64,000 nt of DNA from Streptomyces sp. V2I9 (GCF_030817475.1 NZ_JAUSZJ010000002.1:2892001-2956000); one strand, 5' to 3'; positions 53,994-63,104 are shown, counted from the first letter of the stretch. Numbers and translations are program-made. Notes: a model not told the origin generated them from the letters alone.

Positions 53994-55391
53994 ATGAGCA
54001 CCGTCAGTACCGTCGTCGGCGGCATATCGTTCTGGTACGCGCAGGAGGGCACCCCCGCCCCGCGCGAACCCCTCCCCGGCGACACGAACGTCGACGTCTG
54101 CATCGTCGGCGGCGGTTACACCGGGCTCTGGACGGCGTACTACCTGAAGAAGGCGGCCCCCTTCCTCAACATCACGGTCCTGGAGGCCAAGTTCTGCGGT
54201 TACGGGGCCTCCGGCCGCAACGGGGGCTGGCTGTACAACGGCATCGCGGGCCGCGACCGGTACGCGAAGCTGCACGGCCACGACGCCGCCGTACGGCTCC
54301 AGAAGGCGATGAACGAGACCGTGGGCGAGGTCGTCCGGGCCGCCGCCGAGGAGGGCATCGACGCGGACATCCACCGGGGCGGCGTCCTGGAGGTGGCGCA
54401 CACCCCGGCCCAGCTCGCCCGCCTCAAGGACTTCCACAGCGTCGAGATCGCCTTCGGGGAGACCGACCGCGTCCTGCGCGGCGCCCGCGAGACGGCCGAG
54501 CGCGTCCGGGTGACCGGGGCGGCCGGCTCCACCTGGACCCCGCACGGCGCCCGGCTGCACCCGGCCAAGCTGGTCAAGGGGCTCGCGGACGCGGTGGAGG
54601 CGCTCGGCGTGACCATCCACGAGTCGACGCCGGTCACCGAGATCAAGCCCAAGCACGCGGTGACGCCGTACGGCACGGTCCGCGCCCCGTACGTCCTGCG
54701 GTGCACCGAGGGGTTCACCGCGAGCCTCAAGGGCCAGAAGCGCACCTGGCTCCCGATGAACTCGTCCATGATCGTCACCGAGCCGCTGCCCGCCCGGATC
54801 TGGGACACGATCGGCTGGGAGGGCCGCGAGACCCTGGGCGACATGGCGCACGCCTACTTCTACGCCCAGCGCACCGCCGACGACCGCATCGCGCTCGGCG
54901 GGCGCGGCCGCCCGTACCGCTTCGGCTCGGCCACCGACGACGACGGCCGCACCCACCCGGCCACCGTCACCGCCCTGCGCGACCTGATGGTCCGGCTCTT
55001 CCCCACCACGGCGGGCGTCCGCGTCGACCACGCCTGGTCCGGCGTCCTCGGCGTGCCGCGCGACTGGTGCGCCACGGTCACGCTCGACCGCTCCACGGGC
55101 CTGGGCTGGGCGGGCGGTTACGTCGGCTCCGGCGTCGCCACCGCCAACCTCGCCGCCCGCACCCTGCGCGACCTGATCCAGCAGGACTCCGGCCAGGCGG
55201 GCCCGACGGACCTCACCACGCTGCCCTGGGTGAACCACAAGGTCCGCCGCTGGGAGCCGGAACCGCTGCGCTGGCTCGGCGTCCACGGCATGTACGCGGC
55301 CTACCGCGCCGCCGACCGCCGGGAGACCACCTCGCCGCGCCCCGGCACGGACCCCCTCGCCAAGGCAGCGGACCGCATCGCGGGCCGCTGA
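53994..55391 (+). CDS. FAD-dependent amino acid/amine oxidase (DAO family)
   Basis: A 465-residue DadA/PuuB-like flavoprotein. The Rossmann motif VCIVGGGYTGLWTAYYL is near residue 37, followed by FCGYGASGRNGGWLYNG, the typical SGRNGG segment of the gamma-glutamylputrescine oxidase and glycine oxidase group. A C-terminal VGSGVATANLAARTLRDLI closes the FAD fold. It likely oxidises an amine or N-methyl amino acid to the imine with release of H2O2. It is divergent from the APH-like gene and convergent with the ferredoxin/reductase gene. Confidence 0.88.
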   Translation: MSTVSTVVGGISFWYAQEGTPAPREPLPGDTNVDVCIVGGGYTGLWTAYYLKKAAPFLNITVLEAKFCGYGASGRNGGWLYNGIAGRDRYAKLHGHDAAVRLQKAMNETVGEVVRAAAEEGIDADIHRGGVLEVAHTPAQLARLKDFHSVEIAFGETDRVLRGARETAERVRVTGAAGSTWTPHGARLHPAKLVKGLADAVEALGVTIHESTPVTEIKPKHAVTPYGTVRAPYVLRCTEGFTASLKGQKRTWLPMNSSMIVTEPLPARIWDTIGWEGRETLGDMAHAYFYAQRTADDRIALGGRGRPYRFGSATDDDGRTHPATVTALRDLMVRLFPTTAGVRVDHAWSGVLGVPRDWCATVTLDRSTGLGWAGGYVGSGVATANLAARTLRDLIQQDSGQAGPTDLTTLPWVNHKVRRWEPEPLRWLGVHGMYAAYRAADRRETTSPRPGTDPLAKAADRIAGR

Positions 55392-55450
55392 GCCACCGGG
55401 CCGCGCCCGTACCACCGGGCGGGGGCGGCCGGATGTGTTCCGGACGCACT

Positions 55451-55494
55451 CCGGCCCGGAGCCCCGCGGCGCGAACCGCCGGGCTCCGGGCCGG
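55451..55494. terminator. bidirectional terminator after the DAO gene
   Basis: Perfect 14-bp inverted repeat (55451-55464 and 55481-55494) with a 16-nt loop, between convergent genes at 55391 and 55524. Confidence 0.85.
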
Positions 55495-55523
55495 ACTTCG
55501 CAGGCCGCCTGTACGGTCCCGCC

Positions 55524-57194
55524 TCAGCGTGCCAACCGCAGCAGCCGCCGCGACCGCGCCGTGGCGACCAGCTCCTCGACCGTGGCGAGCTTCACCCGCG
55601 GCCGGCCCGCGGCCCGTCCGCGCTCCCGCTCCGCCCGGTCGATCGCCGCCAGGCCCCGCGCGTCCACGACACGGCGGTTGCGCTGCCGGGCCAGCCGGCG
55701 GAACGCCTTGGCGTCGCCCGTCGGGGCGGGCAGCGTCCCGGCGACCGCGTCGGCCAGCAGCGTGCCGACCGTCTCGGCCGCGCAGGTGCGGTTGGCGCCG
55801 ATCCCGCCGGACGGCCCCCGCTTGATCCAGCCGACCACATAGCTGCCGGGCATCCCGGCGATCCGGCCGCCCTCGTGCGGGACGGTCCCCTTCGCCTCGT
55901 CGAACGGCAGGCCGGGGACCGGGAGCCCCCGGTAGCCGATGGCCCGCAGCAGCAGCCCGGCCCGCAGGTCAGCCGTGCCGTCCCCGCCGCCGTCCGTGAC
56001 GCGTACGGAGCGCACGCCGTCCTCGCCGCCCAGGATCTCCACCGCCTCGGAGTGGAAGCGCAGCACGATGCGCCGCGCGGAGTCCCCGCAGGGCTCGGTG
56101 CCCGTCCGGACCCGGACGAGGCCCCGCAGGTCCCCGGCCCGGTCCCCCGGACCGGCCGCGTCGATCGCCGCCGCCGTCCGGGGGTCGTGGTCGTCCACCA
56201 CCAGCTCCACCCCCGGCAGGTGCTTCAGCGCGAGGAGTTCGGAGCGGGTGTACGCGGCGTCCTCGGGGCCCCGCCGCCCCAGCACCACGACCTCCCGCAC
56301 CCGGCTCGCCCGCAGCGCGTCCAGCGCGTGGGCGGCGATGTCGGTGGCCGCCAGCGCCTCCGGGTCGGCGACCAGGATGCGGGCGACGTCGAGGGCGACA
56401 TTGCCGTTGCCCACGACGACGATCCGCTCGGCGGAGAGATCGACGCCCCGGGCGACGGCCTCCGGGTGGGCGTTGTACCAGGCGACGAACGCCGTGGCCG
56501 ACAGGCAGCCGGGCGTCTCCTCCCCCGGCACCCCGAGCCGCTTGTCCGTGGAGGCCCCGACCGCGTAGACCACCGCGTCGTGGTGGGCGGACAGTTCCTC
56601 GGCGGTGACGTCCCGGCCCACCTCGATGCCCAGGTGCATCCGGACACGGGGGTGGGAGTGGAAGCGGGAGAAGGTGTCGCCGACCTTCTTCGTCGCGGGG
56701 TGGTCGGGGGCCACCCCGTACCGCACCAGACCGCCCGCCACCGGCAGCCGGTCGATCAGGGTCACCTCGGCGGCGGTATGCAGCAGCAGGTCCTGCGCCG
56801 CGTACATCCCGGCCGGCCCGGTGCCGACGACCGCCACCCGCAGCGGCCCGAAGTCGGACGGCAGACTCCGCTCGAAGACCGGTTCGCCCCAGACGTGGAA
56901 GTTCGGCCCCTCGACCTCGGCCCCGGCGGGCGGCCCGGCGTCACCGGCGTAGTAGGCGGCGTTGATCTCCGCGTACTCCCGCTGTCCGCCGGTCAGCGAG
57001 TCCACCGGGAAGATGGCGTCCACCGGGCAGGCGTCCGCGCAGGCCCCGCAGTCGATGCAGGCGCGGGGGTCGATGTGCAGCATCTCCGTGGAGCCGAAGG
57101 CGCGTTCCTCCGGCGTCGGGTGGATGCAGTTGACCGGGCACACGGCCACGCAGGTGGCGTCGTTGCAGCAGGTCTGGGTGATGGCGTAGGTCAT
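55524..57194 (-). CDS. ferredoxin/ferredoxin-NADP reductase fusion (FprB-like)
   Basis: A 556-residue fusion. Residues 1-65 form a bacterial-type ferredoxin with two cluster motifs, TCCNDATCVAVCPVNC and CIDCGACADACP. The rest is an adrenodoxin-reductase-like FAD/NADPH oxidoreductase: FAD motif VVGTGPAGMYAAQDLL at about 107, NADP motif VVGNGNVALDVARIL, and GPSGGIGANRTCAAETV near the C-terminus. Such fusions pass NADPH electrons to oxygenases. The gene starts 9 nt after the diiron oxygenase stop, so the two are an operon and this is probably the oxygenase's own electron donor. GTG/ATG start gives MTYAITQTC. Confidence 0.9.
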   Translation of the reverse strand: MTYAITQTCCNDATCVAVCPVNCIHPTPEERAFGSTEMLHIDPRACIDCGACADACPVDAIFPVDSLTGGQREYAEINAAYYAGDAGPPAGAEVEGPNFHVWGEPVFERSLPSDFGPLRVAVVGTGPAGMYAAQDLLLHTAAEVTLIDRLPVAGGLVRYGVAPDHPATKKVGDTFSRFHSHPRVRMHLGIEVGRDVTAEELSAHHDAVVYAVGASTDKRLGVPGEETPGCLSATAFVAWYNAHPEAVARGVDLSAERIVVVGNGNVALDVARILVADPEALAATDIAAHALDALRASRVREVVVLGRRGPEDAAYTRSELLALKHLPGVELVVDDHDPRTAAAIDAAGPGDRAGDLRGLVRVRTGTEPCGDSARRIVLRFHSEAVEILGGEDGVRSVRVTDGGGDGTADLRAGLLLRAIGYRGLPVPGLPFDEAKGTVPHEGGRIAGMPGSYVVGWIKRGPSGGIGANRTCAAETVGTLLADAVAGTLPAPTGDAKAFRRLARQRNRRVVDARGLAAIDRAERERGRAAGRPRVKLATVEELVATARSRRLLRLAR

Positions 57195-57203
57195 GGCCCC
57201 GGC

Positions 57204-58118
57204 TCAGATCAGGTTCGCGCGCTTGTAGAACGCGAGGGCGGGCTTGGTGAGCAGACGGGCGGAGGCCAGGAAGTCCATCAGCCCCGAACAGCTCGACCGC
57301 ATCATGGACTTGTGGTGCTCGTTGGTCTTCGCGGCGGCCAGCGCGCGCTTCCGGTCGAGACCGGCCCGCCGGTAGACCTTCGGGTTCACCATGCTGGTCA
57401 CGATGAAGTACGAGGCGACCGCGACGACGAACGCGTTGATCTGCCGCCGCGCCCACCCCGCGCCCTCCAGCCGCTTGAGGGTCTCGTCCCGCGCGAACTT
57501 CATGTGCCGGGACTCCTCCACCACGTGGATGTTGTTGATGGTGCGGACGAACGGCACGACCCGCTCGTCGCGCATCCAGTCCCGCTGCATCACGTCGAGC
57601 ACTTCCTCGGCGACCAGGATCGCCGCGTACGCCGCCTCGCCGAACGCCAGCGTCTTGAACGCCCTGCCCAGCTCCATCACCGCGCGCCGGGGGCGGTAGT
57701 GGGGGGCGCCGAGCTTCCGCGCACCGCGCGCGAACATGATGGAGTGGCGGCACTCCTCGGCTATCTCGGTGAGCGCCCACTGGAACTCCGCGCCCGCCGG
57801 GTCCTTCATGTAGATGTCCCGCAGCACCATCTGCTGGAGGATCATCTCGAACCAGATGCCCGTGCTGGCGACCGAGGCCGCCTCCTGCCGGGTCAGCTCC
57901 TTGCGCTGCGCCTCGGTCAACTCGCCCCAGTACGCGGTCCCGTAGAGGCTGCACCACTCGGGGCTCGCGCCGTGGAAGTCCTTGTCCAGCGGAGTGTCCC
58001 AGTCCACCTCGGTGGCCGGGTCGTACGCCAGCTGCGCGGCCGAGTCGAGCAGCCGCCGCGCGACGTCGTCGCTCTCCGGGCTCTCCTGGACCTTCGACGG
58101 AACGGTGCTGCCGGCCAT
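57204..58118 (-). CDS. AurF-like diiron oxygenase
   Basis: A 304-residue all-alpha ferritin-like protein of the AurF (p-aminobenzoate N-oxygenase) family. Metal ligands are supplied by four helices: the first Glu in IWFEMILQQM, then ALTEIAEECRHSIMF (E and H), EEVLDVMQRDW, and VVEESRHMKFARDE (E, H and D). AurF homologues N-oxygenate arylamines or act on other natural products or lipids, and here the substrate is unknown. The ferredoxin/reductase fusion follows directly. ATG at 58118 has GGAG about 9 nt upstream. Confidence 0.87.
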   Translation of the reverse strand: MAGSTVPSKVQESPESDDVARRLLDSAAQLAYDPATEVDWDTPLDKDFHGASPEWCSLYGTAYWGELTEAQRKELTRQEAASVASTGIWFEMILQQMVLRDIYMKDPAGAEFQWALTEIAEECRHSIMFARGARKLGAPHYRPRRAVMELGRAFKTLAFGEAAYAAILVAEEVLDVMQRDWMRDERVVPFVRTINNIHVVEESRHMKFARDETLKRLEGAGWARRQINAFVVAVASYFIVTSMVNPKVYRRAGLDRKRALAAAKTNEHHKSMMRSSCSGLMDFLASARLLTKPALAFYKRANLI

Positions 58119-58278
58119 GGTGCGGCTCCTTGGGTCGAGTGCGGTGATCCTTGATCGTGACGAGTGCGTACGTCGGCGGGCCCGTGGTGTACGGGGGCCG
58201 CACGGGACCACAGGGCCGGGGGCGGCGACCCGCACCGGCACCCGCCCACGCCGGAGTCGACGGCCGGGACCCCACCCG

Positions 58279-58303
58279 CTTGTTAGACGCAAGGTATAAC
58301 AAG
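58279..58303. promoter_or_regulatory. palindrome CTTGTTA-N11-TAACAAG at diiron operon promoter
   Basis: Perfect 7-bp arms at 58279-58285 and 58297-58303 with an 11-nt centre, 160-185 nt upstream of the oxygenase ATG. The region is unusually AT-rich for this genome. On the minus strand TTATAC inside it resembles a -10 element. It suits a TetR-like repressor, but none is adjacent. Confidence 0.55.
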
Positions 58304-58466
58304 GACCCTGGATCGGCCTACCCCCTGGGAGGAATCGGCCCGGATGCTCACCGCATCTCCTTGCCGCACCAGGGAAGTTCACCCCCTCCGCCCCTCCGGC
58401 CCCAGGGCTCGCACCCCGGGTTCCGGGGCAGCGGACGGGTCCCCGGCGGGCCCGTCCGGAAACGGC

Positions 58467-58504
58467 GGCAGCGGCCCGCGCTCGTGGGAGCGCGGGCCGC
58501 TGCC
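58467..58504. terminator. strong hairpin terminator of the ABC operon
   Basis: Perfect 17-bp inverted repeat (58467-58483 and 58488-58504) with loop GTGG, 29 nt after the ABC permease stop. Confidence 0.88.
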
Positions 58505-58532
58505 GGGACCACCGGGGCTTCGACGGGGCCGC

Positions 58533-59324
58533 CTACCGGGGGTCCCGGGCGAACTTCGCGGCCGACCAGAAGTAGCCGAGCACCACGAGTCCGATGCTCC
58601 AGCCCACGGCCAGCCAGCCGTTGTGGCCGATCTCGCTGCCGAGCAGCAGCCCGCGCAGCGTCTCGATGGCCGGGGTGAAGGGCTGGTACTCGGCGAACGG
58701 GCGGAACCAGCCCGGCATCGTCTCCACCGGGATGAACGCGCTGGAGAGCATGGGGAGCAGGATCATCGGCAGGGCGTTGTTGCCGGCCGCCTCGGCGTTC
58801 GGGCTGATCAGCCCCATGCCCACGGCGATCCAGGTGAGGGCGGCGGAGAAGAGCACCAGCAGTCCGAACGCGGCCAGCCACTCCAGGGGGGTGGCGTCCA
58901 CGGACCGGAAGCCGATGGCCACGGCGACCGCGCCGACCAGGACCACGCTCAGCACGCTCTGGAGCACACTGCCGACGACGTGCCCGACGAGCACGGAACC
59001 GCGGTGGATCGCCATGGTGCGGAAGCGGGCGATGATGCCCTCGGTCATGTCGTTGGAGACGGAGACCGCCGTCCCGACCACGGTGGAGCCGATGGTGAGC
59101 AGCAGCAGGCCGGGGACGATGTAGGCGATGTACGTGGAGCGGTCGGCCCCCTCGCCGCCGATGCCCGCGCTCATCACATCGCCGAAGATGTAGACGAAGA
59201 GCAGCAGGAGCATGACAGGCGTGAGGAGCAGGTTCAGGGTGAGGGAGGGGTAGCGCCGGGCGTGCAGCAGGTTGCGGCGCAGCATCGTGGACGAATCGCG
59301 GACGGCGAGGGCGAGGGCGCTCAT
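58533..59324 (-). CDS. ABC-2 type transporter permease
   Basis: A 263-residue ABC-2 permease with six hydrophobic segments. The region NDMTEGIIARFRTMAIHRGSV (about 92-112) is the ABC-2 amphipathic signature of drug exporters. It closely parallels the DrrB-like permease at 10.8-11.6 kb in length and layout, so the window has two unrelated but similar exporter pairs. The start overlaps the ATPase stop by 4 nt. The substrate is unknown. Confidence 0.9.
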   Translation of the reverse strand: MSALALAVRDSSTMLRRNLLHARRYPSLTLNLLLTPVMLLLLFVYIFGDVMSAGIGGEGADRSTYIAYIVPGLLLLTIGSTVVGTAVSVSNDMTEGIIARFRTMAIHRGSVLVGHVVGSVLQSVLSVVLVGAVAVAIGFRSVDATPLEWLAAFGLLVLFSAALTWIAVGMGLISPNAEAAGNNALPMILLPMLSSAFIPVETMPGWFRPFAEYQPFTPAIETLRGLLLGSEIGHNGWLAVGWSIGLVVLGYFWSAAKFARDPR

Positions 59325-60322
59325 CGGACAGTCTCCTTCGGCTGGTGGGTCGGGGCGGGCACGGCGGCGCCGGTGAGGGCGAAGAACACGTCGTCGAGGT
59401 CGGGGGTGTGCACGGTCAGCTCGTCGGCCTCGACGCCGGCCGCGTCGAGCCGGTCGAGGACGGAGCGCAGGGCGCGCTGGCTGCCGTCGCTGGGGATCTG
59501 GAGCGACAGCGCCTCGTCGTCCCCGGCGCTCCCGCGCAGGGCGGTGGCGGCGGACCGGTAGGCGACCGGGTCGGTGAACCGGAGCCGGACGTGGCCGCCG
59601 GGCACGATCCGCTTCAGCTCCTCGGCGCTCCCCTCGGCCGCGATCCTCCCGCCGTGGAGGACGGCGATGCGGTCGGCCAACTCGTCGGCCTCCTCCAGGT
59701 ACTGGGTGGTGAGGAAGACGGTGACGCCGTCGGAGACCAGCTCGCGGACGATCCCCCACATGGTGTGGCGCGAGCGCGGGTCCAGGCCGGTGGTCGGTTC
59801 GTCGAGGAAGATGATCCGCGGCCCGCCGACCAGTGTCATGGCGATGTCGAGACGGCGCTTCATGCCGCCGGAGTAGCCGGAGGCGGGCTTCTTCGCCGCC
59901 TCCACGAGGTCGAAACGCTCCAGCAGTTCGGCGGCGACCCGCCGCCCCTCGCGCCGGGACAGGTGGTGCAGGTCGGCCATGAGCAGCATGTTCTCCTCAC
60001 CGGTGATCAGCCCGTCCACGGCGGAGAACTGCCCGGTGACGCCGATCGCGGCACGCACCGCCTGCGGGTCGGTGGCCAGGTCATGGCCGCCGACGCGCAG
60101 GTCCCCCGCATCGGCGGCGACGAGGGTGGAGAGGATCTTGACGGCGGTGGTCTTGCCCGCGCCGTTGGGGCCGAGCAGGGAGAAGACGGTGCCCTGCGGG
60201 ACCGACAGGTCGATGCCGTCGAGCACGACCTTGTCGCCGTAGGACTTGCGCAGTCCGGTGGCGCTGATCGCCGGAGTGGCGAGCCGGGCGGCGCCCGGTG
60301 CGGGGGTCGGGGTGATGGTCAT
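59321..60322 (-). CDS. ABC transporter ATP-binding protein, DrrA-like
   Basis: A 333-residue nucleotide-binding subunit. Walker [12 protein letters not shown] is at about 53, the signature YSGGMKRRLDIAM in the middle, Walker [13 protein letters not shown] and the H-loop in [13 protein letters not shown]-terminal DUF4162-like extension is present. It is coupled to the permease by a 4-nt overlap and follows the DUF4097 gene by 179 nt. That gap has repetitive GGCCGGCCCG sequence but no clear promoter. Confidence 0.92.
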   Translation of the reverse strand: MTITPTPAPGAARLATPAISATGLRKSYGDKVVLDGIDLSVPQGTVFSLLGPNGAGKTTAVKILSTLVAADAGDLRVGGHDLATDPQAVRAAIGVTGQFSAVDGLITGEENMLLMADLHHLSRREGRRVAAELLERFDLVEAAKKPASGYSGGMKRRLDIAMTLVGGPRIIFLDEPTTGLDPRSRHTMWGIVRELVSDGVTVFLTTQYLEEADELADRIAVLHGGRIAAEGSAEELKRIVPGGHVRLRFTDPVAYRSAATALRGSAGDDEALSLQIPSDGSQRALRSVLDRLDAAGVEADELTVHTPDLDDVFFALTGAAVPAPTHQPKETVR

Positions 60323-60501
60323 GCTGATTCCCTTTCACAGCGGTGGGCGCGTTCCCGGCGGTGGGCACGGACGGCCCGAAGGCATGGGTGGGGACGGGCC
60401 GGCCCGAGGGCGTGCACGGGGCCGGGCCGGCCCGGAGACAGGCGGTACGGGAGAAGGGGCGCGGGTCGGGAAGGAGCTCGGGGCGATCGGGTGCGGCGGG
60501 G

Positions 60502-61392
60502 TCAGGCGCGGCGGATGACGATGTCCCCGGCCCCGGTCCGGGCGTGCACCTCGGCGGTTTCGTCGGAGTCCTCGGGACCGGCGGCGGCGCCGAGGCCGCT
60601 GCGTACGGTGCCGTACTTCGGCTCCAGGTCGAGCCAGGCCGCCGTGCCCGCGTGGATGCCGACCTCGATGTCACCGACGGAGGTGCGAAGGGCGACCCGG
60701 CCGCGGACCACGTCCCCGACGCGGATGCGCCCGTTGGAGGTGGTCGCCTCCACCCCGGCGTGGGCGGTGCCGATCTCGATCCGGCCGTTGGCGGCCTTGG
60801 CGACGGCGCTGCCGCGGGCGACGCCCACGGAGATGTCGCCGTTGGCCGCGTTGACCCTCAGCTCTCCGCCGACCTCGTCGATCCCGGTCGAGCCGTTGCC
60901 GTTCCTGACGACGGCCGTCCCGGCGACCGCGCCGATCTCGACCCGGCCGGAGCCGGTGATCTCGGCGTCCCCGGTGGAGCGGTCCAGCCGGATGTCGCCG
61001 TGGTCGGTGGCGAGTTCGGCGCGGGCCGCCTCGTCCACCCGGAGGTCGCCCAGCGAGGTCTTGAACCGCACGTCCCCGAGCGGTCCTTCGCAGATGAAGC
61101 CGCCCAGGGCGGAGGTGCCCCGCACGTCGGACCCGGCGGGCAGTTCGATGTTCACCACGACGGAGCCCGGCCTGCCGAACAGGGACCGTTTCTTCGGGGT
61201 TCTGACGGTGAGGCGTCCACCGGAGCAGGAGACCTCGGTCTGCTGCACGGCGCGTACGTCGTCCTTGTCGGACCCGTCGGCCGGCAGCACCTCCACGACC
61301 GTGTCGAGGCGCTTTCCGGCGGTGATGCGGGCGGTACCGGCGTCCAGCTCGACGACGGCGGAGATGGGCTCAGGGGTGTCGAAAGAAGGCAT
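60502..61392 (-). CDS. DUF4097 beta-strand repeat protein
   Basis: A 296-residue protein with no signal peptide, built of short beta repeats: many NGRIEIGT, VGDIEVGI, LGDLRVDE-type units spaced about 20 residues, the pattern of DUF4097/adhesin-like right-handed beta-helices. In Firmicutes and actinomycetes such proteins accompany stress or membrane sensors and ABC exporters. The biochemical role is unknown. It starts 109 nt after the RHH regulator stop, so the set may be one operon. Confidence 0.82.
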   Translation of the reverse strand: MPSFDTPEPISAVVELDAGTARITAGKRLDTVVEVLPADGSDKDDVRAVQQTEVSCSGGRLTVRTPKKRSLFGRPGSVVVNIELPAGSDVRGTSALGGFICEGPLGDVRFKTSLGDLRVDEAARAELATDHGDIRLDRSTGDAEITGSGRVEIGAVAGTAVVRNGNGSTGIDEVGGELRVNAANGDISVGVARGSAVAKAANGRIEIGTAHAGVEATTSNGRIRVGDVVRGRVALRTSVGDIEVGIHAGTAAWLDLEPKYGTVRSGLGAAAGPEDSDETAEVHARTGAGDIVIRRA

Positions 61393-61501
61393 GGTCGTCC
61401 CGTCCTCGTGACTCGTGGTGTCGGTGAGTGCTCGGTTACGTCGGCGGGATCGGGCGATCCGCCGGTGAAGGTGGTACGGAGAGGGCCAGGCCCTCCGGGT
61501 G

Positions 61502-62020
61502 TTAGCGGACCCAGCCGGTGAAGCCGCCGGAACCCTTGGCCCGGCCCGGCGCGCTCGGCCGCCCGCCGCCGTCGAGGGCGAGGGAGACGGCCCGTACGAG
61601 CCAGGCGTTGACCGACAGGCCCTCGGCCGCCGCCGCCCCCTCGGCCCGGCCCTTGAGGTGGGCCGGGAGGCGGAGGTTGATCCGGACCATGGTCCCGTCG
61701 TCGGCGTCCCCGGCCGGGGCCGCCGCAGCGACGGGGGCCGCGGCCGGCTCCCGCACCTCGGCCACCGGCTCCGGTGCGGGCGGTGGCGTCACCACGAACT
61801 CGGGGTCGAGTCCGCGCAGCCGCACGTCCACCGAACCGGGGGCCAGTTCACGTGTGACGTCCCCCATGGCGGCGGAGAGCACGTTGAGCAGGGTCAGCCG
61901 GGCGGCGGATTCCAGGGGAACGCTGAGCCGTTCGGCCAGGGCACGGGCTTCGTCTCCGCTGGCGTCCGCGGCGGCGGCAAGTTCCCGCCGGAGGTTGTCG
62001 ACGTAGGGGGTGAGGTCCAT
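61502..62020 (-). CDS. ribbon-helix-helix (HicB/Arc-like) regulator
   Basis: A 172-residue protein. Residues 1-60 form an alpha-helical domain (DLTPYVDNLRRELAAAADA, then ALAERLSVPLESAARLTLL), the middle is Ala/Pro-rich, and 105-145 contain a HicB/Arc ribbon-helix-helix: VRINLRLPAHLKGRAEGAAAAEGLSVNAWLVRAVSLAL. It lacks a partner HicA toxin. It is the first gene of a likely operon with DUF4097 and an ABC exporter and is probably its autoregulator. TGGCAC motifs stand 11 nt upstream of its ATG. Confidence 0.82.
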   Translation of the reverse strand: MDLTPYVDNLRRELAAAADASGDEARALAERLSVPLESAARLTLLNVLSAAMGDVTRELAPGSVDVRLRGLDPEFVVTPPPAPEPVAEVREPAAAPVAAAAPAGDADDGTMVRINLRLPAHLKGRAEGAAAAEGLSVNAWLVRAVSLALDGGGRPSAPGRAKGSGGFTGWVR

Positions 62021-62448
62021 GGCTCAACTATGGCACATGAATGGCATCACGTCGAGCCACATTGGCGCAGGTTTCTGAAATGTGCCTCTGACCTGCGAAA
62101 AGACACCCGTCACCCCTGCCGCGGCAGCACGAAACCCCTCCCGTTGCCCCACGATGGCACCAAAAGAGCGCCATCTGGCACCACTCGGCATCGGCGTGTG
62201 CCACACGGCGCCACCCCAGCCCCTCCCCGGTGCCGCCGCCCGCGCCATCCCGCTCCCGGCACCGGCCTCGGCCCCGCCCCCCGGCACCCGCGTGGCGCAC
62301 CCACCGCCGCCGCACGCACGGCGTACAGACTGAGAACGAGCCCCGCCGCACCTGGACCACACCCTCCCGGACCCCACGCCCCGCCCCTCGCGCCCCACAC
62401 CCACTCCCGCACCCACGCCCCCCGCATCCCCCACCGTCCGGAGCCCCC
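62021..62448. other. 428-nt divergent region with repeated TGGCAC motifs
   Basis: Between the RHH regulator and the small plus-strand gene. TGGCAC occurs at 62031-62036, 62155-62160 and 62176-62181, with an inverted GTGCCA at 62198-62203 and a GATGGC/GCCATC palindrome at 62153-62175. These look like RHH-protein operators. The rest is C-rich without signals I recognise. Confidence 0.5.
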
Positions 62449-62847
62449 ATGCCCCCCGCACCCCCGTCACCGAACCCACGGAACCCGCAGGACCCCGAAG
62501 ACCCACCGCCCTCCTACCTGGCCCTCTGCTCCCACACCCACCTGTTTCCGGGGGCCCGCTGCCGTCTCCAGGGCCTGCCCCACCCGGAGGCGTTCACCTC
62601 CGCCCCGGAGTCCATCGACATCCACCTGCGCTTCTCCGACGGAACGGCCGCCCCCGCCGATCTCCGCACCGGCCCCGGCACCGCCGCGACCCTCACCGTC
62701 GCCGCCCACACCACGGCAGCCGGTACGTCCCTCGCCGAAAGCGCCTGGACGGTCAAGGAGTTCACGCCGCGCCGGCACGAGGTGGAACTGACCATCGGCG
62801 CCAAGTCCCCGCTGCCCCCACTCCCGCCACCCGGCACCACCGGATAG
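62449..62847 (+). CDS. hypothetical protein with a beta-sandwich-like pattern
   Basis: A 132-residue protein of unknown function. Residues 1-22 are Pro-rich; the rest has alternating hydrophobic beta strands (YLALCSHTHLFPGA, SIDIHLRFSDGT, ATLTVAAHTT, HEVELTIGAK). No signal or membrane segment. GGAG stands 6 nt before ATG 62449; the open frame continues upstream in a Pro/Arg-rich run that is unlikely to be coding. Divergent from the RHH regulator. Confidence 0.55.
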   Translation: MPPAPPSPNPRNPQDPEDPPPSYLALCSHTHLFPGARCRLQGLPHPEAFTSAPESIDIHLRFSDGTAAPADLRTGPGTAATLTVAAHTTAAGTSLAESAWTVKEFTPRRHEVELTIGAKSPLPPLPPPGTTG

Positions 62848-63035
62848 CGGCAGCCCCACCCCGTACGCCCTCCGCGCGTCCACGGCGGCGACCGATCCCG
62901 GCCGGGCGAACCGAACGGGAAACCCGAAGTAACCCACCCCCGGGCTCAGAGCGCACCCCGGTGGACGGGTTCCTTCGGGTACCGTCCGCCCCGACGCGGC
63001 CGCGACCGCCCTGCGCGGCACCCGGACCGGCGCGA

Positions 63036-63071
63036 CTCCCGGACCGGGCGGAGGTCCGCCCGGTCCGGGAG
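63036..63071. terminator. strong hairpin between two convergent small genes
   Basis: Perfect 17-bp inverted repeat (63036-63052 and 63055-63071) with a 2-nt loop GG, 34 nt beyond the stop of the small minus-strand gene at 63105. Confidence 0.85.
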
Positions 63072-63104
63072 AGGGGCCACCCGCGCCGGGGCGGCTGGGG
63101 CGCT

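Larger units (their letters stand above)
58119..58532. other. 414-nt region between ABC permease stop and diiron oxygenase start
   Basis: Holds the promoter side of the diiron operon, with a palindrome (58279-58303) and the terminator of the ABC operon (58467-58504), both listed separately. No gene is supported. Confidence 0.55.
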
